Shown piece by piece: positions 32,845 through 44,800 of a stretch of DNA of 64,000 nucleotides (positions within the stretch are counted from its first letter, which is position 1; each line of letters begins with the position of its first letter). The stretch spans positions 1,240,001 to 1,304,000 of the forward strand of contig NZ_CP163443.1 of NCBI RefSeq assembly GCF_041053055.1. Reading direction: 5' to 3'. The notes below the pieces were generated by a model. It saw only the letters and a program-made list of their open reading frames with translations. It ran no database searches and had not been told where the DNA came from. The stretch is from Streptomyces sp. R41 (GTDB lineage Bacteria; Actinomycetota; Actinomycetes; Streptomycetales; Streptomycetaceae). The position numbers and the translations under genes were made by a program.

Positions 32845-35800
32845 TCACCGGCGCTGCCAGGAACGGAATGCCCGCAGGTGTTCCGGTGTGGCCACGCTCT
32901 CCAGACGCTCGTCGTCCTGGTCCCCGCCGCCGAGCGCGGCGAGCAGACGACGAGCCGGTACGTTGCGCGGGGTGCGCTCCGCCGTCAGCCGGACCTTGGC
33001 GCAGCCCAGCTCGTCCGCGCGGACGGCCAGCCACTGCAACAGGCGTTCCTCGACGCCTCGGCCGAGCGCGCGGCAGCTCATCAGCCAGGCCAGCACGTCG
33101 AGTTGGTCGCCGTCCGGGCGGACGGCCAGCAGGCCGATCTGGCCGTAGTCGCCGAAGCGGTCCCGGGCCGCGACCGTCCACACTTCGCCGTTCTCCCGCC
33201 ACCGGGCGAGATCGCCGCCGTCGGCCGACCGGGCGCGGAGGGTGAACTGGTTGGTACGGCGGACGAGTTGATCGGCCCGCTGGACATCGGCCTCGGACAG
33301 GGCCCGGATGTCGACCTCCAGCTCCAACTGGGCGAGGAACTCCTCGAAGCCGGCCTGTTCGCGCACGGCGTCCCGTTCCCGCTCCTGCTCGTAGAATTCC
33401 GCCCGCAGCGCGTCCTCGGCCGTCGCCGCCGCCGGGACCAGCGGCCACAACCGGCCCAGGAAATCCTCCAGTTCGGGCGCCGGCGGGCAGGTCACCGACA
33501 GTACTTGCGGCAACGCCGACCGCACTCCCCCGATCTCGACGGGGTTGTCGTCCAGGAACAGGAAGCTGTCCAGACCGAGGTTGAGCGTGCGCGCCGTCTC
33601 GGCCAGACGGCCCGACTTCGGGCCCCAGGTGGCGGAGAGCACGCTGAAGTGCTCCGCCTTCAGCAGGCTGTCGGGGCGCTCCAGAACGGCCCGGACCGTG
33701 TCCTCGTCGTTGTTGCTGACCAGCGCCAGCAGCGCGCCCGCGGCACGCCACTGCAACAGCCTCCGCGCCAGCAGGGCCCGGGGACCGGCCAGGTCCACCG
33801 CCTCCGTGCCGATCTCCCCGGCGACCCCGCCCCACAGGGTCTCGTCGCCGTCCACCGCGATCACCTTCGGCGCGGGCCGCCGCACCGCCCGTACGACCTC
33901 GGCCAGTCGCAGCGCCACCGCCGCCTGGAAGCGCGGGGTGAAGGGGAGGTGAGCCAGCCGCTCGGTCCGCTCGTCGAAGGGTTCCTCGACGGCGTGGTGG
34001 CGCGTCCAGTCGTCGGGGCGGAGCACCGCGATGCCGGGCAGCTCGGCCAGTTCGGCGGCCATCTCGCGCTCCCAGCGCGCGAGCCGCTCCTCCTCCCGTA
34101 CGGACGGCAGGAAGCCGACGATCAGCGGCTTACGGGTCCGCTCGGACAGGGCCCGCAGCGCCGCCGGGTACTCGGTGCGCAGCTCGGCGAGCAGCGCGTC
34201 GTCCACCGGGCCGAACCGTTCCAGGTCCACCGCCCGCAACAGCACCACGCCCACCGCCGTGGTGGGGTCCGCGAAGACGCCGGACGGGTCGCGCAGGCCG
34301 GCAAGCACCTGGTGGTACGGGGCTTCCGCGACCGTCGGACCGCCGTCCCGCGTCCCCTCGTTGGCCGCGGCCTGGCACAGCAGCGGCAGATCGCCGAGCG
34401 CGAAGGTGGCGGCCAGGGCGAGCGAGGGGCGCGGGGAGGCAGCGGGCTCCTCGGCGGCCGTGGCTCCAGCCATGGCCCGAGTTTCAGCCACGACCGGGGC
34501 GACCTCGAGCGTGGTACCGACCGCTGCCATCGGATCCTCGACCACCGTACGGACCGCTGCCATCGGATCCTCGACCGCCGTACGGACCTGCGCCGCCGGA
34601 ACCTCGACCGCCTCCGCGAGCAGCCGCACGAACTCCTCCCCCAGCCCGGTGGAGGTCGCCGCGTCCAGGATGTCGAGGTTGTGGTCGAGGCGGACCCGGC
34701 CCGCGTCGGGGGTCATGGTGATCATCAGGTCGAGGTCGGTGTAGCCCGTCCCGGCCGGCAGCACCTCAAGGTTGGTGAGGCGGCCCGCCGAGGATCGTAC
34801 GTAGTTGAAGTACACCTCCACCAGCGGGGCATTGGCGCGGTACAGCCCCTGCTGGGCCAGCGTCGACAGCACGTCCGAGAACATGGCGCCCTTGGCGAGG
34901 ACCCGGTCGAGGCGGCGGTCGGTGCGGCGCAGCACCTCCTCGATCCGCTCGCCCGGCCGGGCCTCGGCCGGGAACGGCACCGGCACTCCGAAGAAGCCCA
35001 CCGCGTCGTACGCGTCGGCGTGGATGCGCGTGTCCACGGGCACGGCGAGCACGAACCGCTCCCGCTCCCGCTTGCGCGCCAGCAGCACGGTCAGGGTGCC
35101 GAGGCAGAAGGCGGCGGGCGTGATGGCGAGCCCGCTCGCGGCCGCCGACACCCGCTCCATGAGCCCATCGGGGATCGCCACGGTCACACTGCCGGCCCGG
35201 TACGAACGCGCCGCAGGGCGCGGCCGGGCCAGGGTCAGGTCAAGACGCGCGCTGCCGTGGAAGGCCTCGCGCCACTCGGCCGCGCCCGCGCCGGGGGCGT
35301 CGCCGCTCTGCTGGGCCTCGATCAGCAGATGGATGTCGCGGTTGGTGACGGCGTCGCCGAGCGAGGTACCGGACAGCTCGGCGTCGATCTCCCCCGCCAC
35401 CAGCAGCAGCGACTGCAGATCGCTCACCGCGTGGTGCGCGCCGAACACCAGGACCTGGCCCCGCACACCGCCGTCGAGCAGCTCGAACCGCCACAGCGAC
35501 GGGTTCGCCAGGTCGAACGGCGGCTCCAGCAGCCGGCGCAGACCGTCGACGGCGTCGAGTTCGCCCTCAGCGGTCGTCCAGCTCAGGACCGGCTGCGCCA
35601 CATCGCGTACCACCCGCAACTGCCGTCCGCCTTCTGCACTGTTGACGACCGCCGTGCGCAGGGCGGCGTGCCGTCCGGCGAGCCGGGTGACGATGTCGGT
35701 GAGTGTCTCGCGGGTGGTCGGCGTGGCGAGCCGTACGGCCAGGCCGACGCCGTGCGCCGCGTCCGGCATGCCGGGCTGGGCACTGCGCAGCAGCCGTACG

Positions 35801-38800
35801 ACATCGCGGGTCGCGGGCCGCAGTTCGCTCTCGGGCACCTCGACGGCGGCCTCGGCCTGCGGATCCTCCTCATGCGCCGCGGTGTTCCGCTCGGGGAGCG
35901 CCTCGCCCAGCGTCCGTGCGAGGCTGCGGACATCGGACGCCGAGAACACGGCGGCGGCGGGGAGCTCGACGCCCAGCTCGCGGGCGAAGGCGTTGCGCAG
36001 CCGCACGAGCATGAGGGAGTCCAGGCCCAGTTCCTTCAGGGCCGAGGTCGCGAAGACGTCCACGACACCTCCGGAGACCTCGCCGACCCTGGCCCGTACG
36101 TACGCTTCGAGCCACTCGGCGCGGTCCTGGTTTGTCGTCGCCGCGAACACCTTCTTGACGAGGCCGTCGGAGTCCGCCGTGCCCACCGGGACGGTGACGA
36201 GGTCGCCCAGGATCGGGCGGGTGCGCGCCGCGTCCGGGTCGAGCGCCAGCATCTCCCAGTCCAGGGCGATGGGCGCGAGCTGGCGGCGGGAGGTCGCCAG
36301 CACCCGGTCGAACAGTTCGCCGCCGTCCTGCGGGGAGAACGCGACCAGTCCCGACCGGCCGGCCTCGGCGGCCCGGGCACCGGACTCGGTGACCATGCCG
36401 ACGCCCTCCCAGGTGCCCCAGTCCAGGCTCAGCGCCCGTCGGTCGGTCCGGGCGAGGTGGTGTGCCCAGGCGTCGAGGAAGGCGTTCGCCGCCGAGTACG
36501 GGCTCTGCCCGGCCGAGCCGAGGAGACCGGCCGCCGAGGCGAAGAGGACCAGGTTCCCGGCTTCCGGGATCAGCTCGGTGAGCAGGGCGGTGCCCAGGAC
36601 CTTGGGGGCGAGGACGCGCAGGACGCGTTCGTCCGTCAGGTTCGCCACCGTGGCGTCGTCGAGGACACCGGCCGCGTGGACGACTGCGGCGATGGGGCCG
36701 GCTTCACGTCGTACGGCCTCCAGGGCGGCACTCAGGCCGTCGCGGTCCGCGACGTCGGCGCGGGCCAAGTGCACGGTCACGCCGCGCTCTTGGAGGCCCT
36801 TGATCCAGCCGGCGGTGTCCGCGTCGGGCGTGCCCCGGCTCATCAGCGCCAGTCGGCGGGCACCACCGCGGACCAGTCGTTCGGCGACGACGCGGCCGAG
36901 GCCGCCCAGACCGCCGGTGATCAGGTGGACGCCGTCCGGGGTGACCTCGGCGTGGCCGCCATCGTCAGGGCGGGTGCGGGCCAGGCGCGGCACCAGGCGG
37001 CCCGACTCCCGCAGCGCGACCAGGCGTTCGTCGTCGGCGTGCCGCAGCTGGGTCCACAGGGCGTCGGTGCCGTCGGTGCCCGGCAGGTCGATCAGCGTGG
37101 TCGACAGCTCCGGGTACTCCTGGGCCACCGCGAGCCCGAAGCCCCAGGCGAGGGCCTGCTGAGGGTGCGTCACCTGAGTGCTGTCGCCGGCCGCCTGACT
37201 GCCCCGTGCGACCACGAACAGCCGGGGGGCTCGGCCCTGCGGGCGGTCGGCGAGCGTCCGCACCAGGTGCAGGGTGCTCAGGCAGCACAGCCGTGCCGCC
37301 TCCTCGGCCGTACGGGCATCCCCGATCTCCGGCGCGTCGAGCGAGGACAGCTGGACCACGCGCTCGGGCGGCCCGTCCGTGAACGCCTCGTCGAACAGCC
37401 GGGCCAGGTGCTGAGGATCGGTCGGGTCGAGGATGTACCGGCCCGGGGCCTCCAGGCCGAACTCCTGGCCCCTGCGGGCGATCACATGCGGCACCGACGA
37501 GCCGAGACGCTCCGCGAGTTCGGCGGCCACCCCTGTCTCGTCCGCCAGGATCAGCCAACTGCCCTCGGCGGGCCGCTCGTGCGCGTCCGGGCGCGGCTGC
37601 CAGCTGGTCTCGAAGAGCGCGCCGTCCAGCGGTGAGAGCGCGGCCAGCTCGAACTCCTCGGCCTCCAGGACCAGTTGTTCGTTCTCGTCCCAGAGCCGCA
37701 GGTCCAAGGTCGCCGTGTCGCCGTCCACGGACCGCAGTGCGCAGGTCACCCACGTGGGGGTGGTGCGTAGTCCGGTGAACCGGAGCCGGCCGACCCCGGC
37801 GGGCACGAACGCCCGGCCCTCGGGCGCGTTGCCCGGCAGGGCCGCCACGTGGAAGGCGGCGTCGAGGACCGCGGGATGCAGCAGGTGGCCGGCAGCGGGC
37901 TTGTCGGCCAGCCGGCCGAGCGCCGCGGAGTCCGCGCGGCGACCCGCTTCCAGACCGCGGAAGGCGGGGCCGTAGTCGATGCCGAGTGTGGCGAGTCGGC
38001 CGTAGACGCCCGACAGGTCGACCTCTTGCGTGCAGTGCTCCCGCAGCGCGGCGAATCGTGCGTCGGCCACGGGTTCCATGGCGCCGACGGCGACCTGCCC
38101 GACGGCGTGCCGCTCCCACCGCGTACCCCGCTCCCCCGCAGCCGCCGAAGCGATGGTGAAGTCCCTGAAGCCGTCCTCGGCGGGCCGCAGGACGAGTTGC
38201 AGCCGTACGGGCCGGTCCGTGTCCAGCCGCAGCGGCTGGATGAACCTGACGTCGGCCAGCCGCACTTCGCCGCCGCCGTGGAGAGCGGAGGCGCCCTCCA
38301 ACGCCATGCCGAGGAAGGCGGCGCCGGGCAGCCAGACCTCACCGGTCACCCGGTGGTCCGTGAGATAACCGAAACGGCTGTCGCGCAGGTCGATGTCGCT
38401 CTGGAAGATGTGCCGTTCGGGCTCGTCGCTGGCCTCGATGTGCGTGCCAAGGAGCGGCGACGCGCCCGACGCTGCGGCCGGGGCGGGCGCGAGCCAGTGG
38501 CGTTCGCGGGCGAAAGCGTACGTGGGCAGGTCGATCCGGCGGCCCTCCCGGAACACCACCGGCCAGTCGGGCGTGTGCCCGGCCTCGTACAACTCCCCCA
38601 GCCTGCGCAGCAGAACGTCGCGCCCGTCCTGCTGCCTGCGCAGCGAGCCGACGCCGACCGCGTCGATCCCGGCCTCGGCGGCGACCGCCTCGATCGACGG
38701 GATCAGCGAGGGGTGCGGGCTCAGTTCCACGAAGTAGCGGTAGCCGTCGTCCAGCATCCGTCGGATCGCGTCCGCGAAACGGACGGGTTGCCTGAGGTTG

Positions 38801-41800
38801 GCGAACCAGTACTCGGCGTCCAGTCGGTCACCGGGTACGGGTTCGGCCAGCACCGCCGAGTACAGCGGGGTCGGCGTCCGCGTGCCCCGGACGCCGGAGA
38901 AGCGGTCGAGGAGCTCCTCGCGGAGCGGGTCCATCAGCGGGGTGTGCGAGGCGAACGCCGTCGACAGCCGTCGGACGGGGATCGCCCGCTCCTCCAGGTG
39001 CTGCCGCAGCTCGGCCAGCGCGTCGGTCTCGCCGGAAACGGCCGTGGAATTCTGGCTGTTGACCGCCGCTACGAACAGCCGGTCCGCGTACGGGGCGAGC
39101 AGCTTCTCGACCTCGGCGCGCGGCAGCTCGACGGCCTGCATTCCGCCGTGCCCGACCAGTGGTACGACCGCCTGGGCGCGCCCGCTCACCACCGTCACGG
39201 CCTCGTCCAGGGTGAGGGCGCCCACGCTGTACGCGGCGGCGATCTCGCCGAGACTGTGCCCGACCACGGCGTCCGGGGTGACGCCGAGCGCACGCCACGC
39301 GGCGGCCAGCGCCGCGTTGACCGCGAACAGCACGGGCTGCAGGTACTCCGTCCGGTCGAGAGGGGAGAACTCCTCCGGCGCCCGCAGCACGTTGAGCACC
39401 GACCAGCCGACGTGCCGCCGTACCGCCTCGTCGACGCGGGCCAGCTCATCCCGGAACGCCTCCGAGTCGGCCATCGACTCCAGGCCCATGCCCGGCCATT
39501 GACCGCCGTGCCCGGCGAAGACGAAGGCCACTTTGCCCGTCTGCTCCTCGCGCGGTGGCGCCAGGGGTTTCCGTCCGGTCGCCAACGCGTCGAGCACGGT
39601 GCGCAGTTCGTTCGCGTCGCCCGCAACGATCGTGGCGCGCCGCTCGAAGTGGCTGCGGTGCCGCGCGAGGGTGTGGGCGATGTCCGGCAGGGCGACGGTG
39701 TCGTCCCTCAGGTGTTCGGCCAAACGTGCGGCCTGCCCCCGGACCGCGCTCTCACTCCGCCCGGAAAGGACGAAGAGCCGTTTCCCGGGAGGGAGTTCGC
39801 CCGTGGGCTCTGCCTCGACCGGCGGCGCCTCTTCCACGATCAGGTGCGCGTTGGTTCCGCTGATCCCGAAGGCGCTCACGCCGGCGCGCCGGACGCGCTC
39901 CTGCGACGACGGCCAGTCGACCGCCTCCTGCAGCAGCTGGAGCCCGCTGCCGTCCCAGTCGACGTGGCGACTGGGAGTGTCGGCGTGCAGGGTGCGCGGC
40001 AGGGTCTCTTGGCGCAGCGACTGCACCACCTTCATCAGCCCGAGCACACCCGAAGCCGCCTGCGCGTGCCCGATGTTGGACTTCAGCGATCCCAGGTACA
40101 GCGGGCGGCCGGGCGGACGCGAGTCGCCGAAGACCTCCGACAGGGCGTTCGCCTCGATCGGGTCGCCCAGCGTCGTGCCCGTCCCGTGCGCCTCGACGTA
40201 GTCGATGTCGGCCGGGCCGAGTCCCGACAGCTCCAACGCCCGCCGGATCACCTGCTCCTGAGCCGGACCGTTCGGCGCGGACAGCCCCTGGCTGCGGCCG
40301 TCCTGGTTGACGGCCGTGCCACGCAGCACGGCCAGCACCTCGTCACCGTCGCGCCGCGCATCGCTCAGCCGCTTCAGTACGACCATGCCCGCGCCCTCGG
40401 CCCAGATCGCGCCGTCGGCGCCGTCGGAGAAGGAGCGGCAGCGGCCGGTCGGGGACAATCCCCGCAGGCGGCTGAACTCCACGAAGGTCTGAGGCGTGAC
40501 CATCAGCGTCACGCCGCCGGCGAGCGCCAGGTCGCACTCGCCCGACCGCAGCGCCTGCGCCGCCAGATGCAGCGCCACCAGCGACGACGAGCATGCCGTG
40601 TCCACCGTCAGCGCCGGGCCGCCCAGCCCCAGCACATACGCCAGCCGGCCGGAGGCCACGCTCAGCGCCGACCCCGTACCGACGTATCCGTCCAGCTGAT
40701 CGAGCCGGGAGCCCGACAGGTAGTCGCTGCCGAACATGCCGACGTACACACCGGTGGTGCTTCCCGCCAGCGCCGCGGGCACGATACCGGCGCGCTCCAG
40801 CGCCTCCCACGCCGTCTCCAGCAGCAGGCGCTGCTGCGGGTCCATGGCTGCCGCTTCCTTCGGAGTGATCCCGAAGAACCCCGCGTCGAAGGACTCGAGG
40901 TCCTCCAGGAAGCCGCCTTCCCGGGCGTACGACTTGCCCAGGGCCTCCGGGTCGGGGTCGTACAGCGACTCCACGTCCCAGCGTCCCGCCGGGAACGGAC
41001 CGACCGCGTCTCGGCCCTCCGCCACCAGACGCCACAAGCCGTCGGGATCGCTCACGCCGCCGGGCAGGCGGCATGCCATGGCGACCAGGGCCACCGGCTC
41101 GTCGGACGCCGACGCCGTCGTCCGGGCTGGCTGCGTGTCGGGTGCTGTCCGGCGGGTCGTACGGCTGCCGGTAGCGAGCGCGGTGGTCAGCAGGTACTCG
41201 GCGAGCCGGGCCGGGGTGGGGTGGTCGAACAGCAGGGTGGCCGGGAGCTTGGCGCCGATGCGGGTGCCGATGCGGTTTCGGAGGTCGACCGCCGTCACCG
41301 AGTCCATGCCGAGTTCGCGCAGCGGCTGGTCGGGGCGGACGGACTCCGCCGAGCGCAGGCAGAGGGCGCGCGAGGCCTCCTCACGGACCAGGGCAAGGAC
41401 CCGTTCGGCGCGTTCGGCCTCCGGCAGCCGGGCCAGGCGGTCCGCCAGGCCGTCGCCGCCGTCCCGGCCGGTGCGGGGCGCGGGCAGCAGCGAGCGCCAC
41501 AGACTCGCAGAAGTACCGCCGACGGTGGTCGAGTTGTCGCGCAGGCGGGGCAGGTCCAGGGCCCAGGCGACCAGATGCGGTGCGCCGCGCCGCAGGGAGA
41601 GTTCGACGAGGTCGCGGCCCTGGTCGGGGGTGAGGGCGCGGTGGCCGAGGCGGGCCATCCGCTCCAGGTCGGCGTGTTCGGCGGCGAGGCCCTCACCCGC
41701 CCAGGCGCCGAAGGACACCGACACGCCGGGCAGGCCCAAGGACCGCCGATGGTGGGCCAGTTGGTCGAGGAAGACGTTGGCCGCCGCGTAGTTGCTCTGG

Positions 41801-44800
41801 CCCGCGTTGCCTACGACGCCCGCGGCCGAGGAGACGAGCAGGAAGAGGTCGAGGGGCGCGTCGGCGGTGAGCCGGTGCAGGTGGGCGGCGCCGTCGACCT
41901 TGGGGCGCAGCACCTGTGCCAGGCGTTCGGGCGTCAGCTCGGCGACCACCCCATCGGCCAGGATGCCGGCGCAGTGCACGACGCCGCGCAGCGGCAACTC
42001 ATCGCCGATACGGCCGAGTACGTCGGCCACGGCCGCCGCGTCCGCGATGTCGCACGCCGCCACCTCGACCTCGGCGCCGAGCGCGGTCAGTTCCACGGTG
42101 ACCTCGGCGGCACGTGGGTCGTCGGGGCCCTGACGGGAAGTCAACAGCAGGCGTGGGACGCCATGTTCAGCCAGGAGCCGGGCGATGTGCCGGCCGACCG
42201 CGCCCAGGCCTCCGCTGATCAGCACCGTGCCGTCGGCGGGCACCAGGGTGGGGCGGCCGACCAGGTCGAGGACTACGGGGCCGCCGGACGCGATCCCCCG
42301 GCGTATCGCCTCGCGGGCAGCCGTGACGGGAAGGACCCGGGTGTGCGCGGGACGCGGCTGCCTGGCGGTGACGGCCTCGCGCAGGGCCGCACCGAGCTGT
42401 TCACGGTCCACCGTTTCAGTGAGGGCGAGGGGCAGGACGGCAGCGCCGGTGAACGGCAGGTCGTCCGGGAGCACCGCGACCAGCCGCGCGTCGGCGACCG
42501 CCTCGGAGCCGGGCGCACTGTCGGCGAGGGCGACGACCCGCAGGCCGGGGGCGAATTCCTCGACGTCGGCGCCGACCTCGGTGAGCACACCGGCGCACAG
42601 TGTCTCGTCACCGGGGAGGCGGGCCGAGTTGGGGTGCACGGCGAACGCGTGCACCTGGATCCTCACCTGGCCGGGGGCCAGGGAGGCCTGGGACGCCACC
42701 GCGCGAAGAGTCGGGTCCGCCGGTAGACCGGCCAGCTCGTAGTGGTCCCCGGCCGGGATCCGCAGTGTTTCCGGCGCGCGGGCGCGCACCAGCCGGGGTA
42801 CGAGCAACGCGCCCGCGCGGAAGGCTAGTTCTGGCTCGTCGGTGTGTGCGGCGGTGGCCGGCAGGGCGACGCCCACGGGATCGGCGCCGTCGAGGTCGAG
42901 CAGGGTCAGGCCGAGGTCCGGGTGTTCGGTGCGGGCGCTTCGGGCCAGGCCCCACAGCACCGACTGGGCCAGGCCGGGCACCGTGTCCCCGTCGCCGGCC
43001 GCGACCGCGCCGCGGGTCACCCAGACGGTCCGAGTCGGCGCCTCGCCCTCCGGGAGGGCGATCAGGGCCTGCAGCTCGGCCAGTGCCGTGGCCGCCAACT
43101 CCTGTGCGGCGACGGCCGGTTCGGCGTCCGTCCCCGGGCGCGGCCAGAATCGTACGAGGACGTCGGCGCCCGTCTCGCGCACCTCGATCCCCGACGCCTC
43201 AAGGCCTCGCAAGGCTGCGACGACCTCCGGGTCCGAGCGGTCTCCGACGACGGCCCAGTCGGTACCCGGCGTCCCGGTGGGCTCCTCGGGCGCCGCTGTC
43301 CAGACCACCTCGTACAGGTGCCTGCCGCTCTCCGAGCCGCCGTTCAGGTCCGCCGGGTCCACGGCCCGCAGCCGTACGCCCTCCAGTCGGCCCGCCGGGA
43401 GACCGTCCGCGTCCCACAGCGTCACGTCCAGGGTGAGGTCTGTCCCGGAGCCGCCCGATCGGCGTACGCGCGCGGTGAGTTCGCTCGCGCCGCCGAGCGG
43501 CAGGACGCAGCGGCCCACCGCGACCGGCAGCAGCACGCGGCCCTCGGACGCGTCGAACGCGGCGGTCACGTGCAGCGCGGCGTCCAGCAGCGCCGGGTGG
43601 ACCGGGTACGGGTCCGCCGCGTCGCGGACCACGGACGGCAGCGAGAGCCGGGCCAGCAGCTCGCCGTCACCGGTCGCGACCGCCGACCGTACGCCCTGGA
43701 AGGCCGGGCCGTAGCCGAGGCCGAGCCCGGTGAGCCGCTCGTACGTCTCCTCGCTCCAGGCCGGTTCGGCGGCCTGCGGCCACACCGGCGGCTGCCCCGC
43801 CGTCACCGGTGCGGGCTCGGCCGCCGACGCCGTGGCGTGCAGGGTCCAGCCCATGGCCTCCTGGCCGCGCGGACGGCTGTGCACGGTGATCTCCGGCACG
43901 GGACCGGCGGTGGACACCTCGACCGACACCTCGGCCGTGCCGGACTCGGGCAGGGTGAGGGGCGCGAGGAGGAACAAGTCGGTGACGTCACCCGGATCGT
44001 CCGGGCGGGCCACGGCGAGCGCGGCGCGGCACAGCTCCATCAGTGTGGTGCCCGACACCACGGTCCGCCCGAAGACGGTGTGGTCGGGCAGCCAGTCGGC
44101 GGTGGCCGTGGACCACTCGTTGCGGAAGGTCCAGCGGGTCTCGTCCGCGGACTGCAGCTGGATGCCGAGCAGCGGGTGCGCGGCACGGTCGAAGAGGCCC
44201 GGGGCGCCGGCGGCGGACTCGGGCTCGATCCAGTAGCGCTGCGGGTCCCAGGCGTACGTCGGCAGGTCCGCCGGTTCGGCGTCGGCGACCACGCGGCGCC
44301 AGTCGATGTGCCGTCCGTGGACGTGGAGTTCGGCGGCGGCGCGGTCCAGGCAGACGGGCCCGTCCTCGTCGCGACGGAGCGATCCGACGGCGACCAGGTC
44401 GTCGTGGCCGGCGTCCTCCGCGACGGTGCGCAGTGCGGTGAGCAGGGACGGGTGGGGGCCGAGTTCGACGAAGTGGCGGTATCCGTCGGCCGCCATGCGC
44501 TCCACGGTGGGCCCGAAGCGGACGGGTTCGCGGAGGTTGGTGTACCAGTAGTCCGCTTCCAGCTCCTCGGTGACCGGCTCGCCGGTGACCGTCGAGTACC
44601 AGGCGACGGAGGTCGGGTAGGTGATGACACCGTCGAGTTCGTCGAGGATCGTCGCGCGGACCGGCTCGACCTGGGCGCTGTGGGAGGCGTAGTCGACGTC
44701 GAGGCGGCGGGCGAACACCTGCGCGCGGTCGAAGTCGGCCAACAGCGCTTCCAGCGGCTCCACTTCACCGGCGATCACCGTCGAGCGTCCGCTGTTCACG

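Noticed and set aside
32818..37635. 1605-codon open frame on the plus strand opposite the PKS, and a 1625-codon one from 37849
   Set aside because: Long antisense frames are expected opposite GC-rich genes. Their translations are compositionally biased without domains, while the minus strand encodes an uninterrupted PKS.
42250..42760. Functional enoylreductase in PKS module 1
   Set aside because: The NADPH-binding portion is absent, so it is called a remnant.
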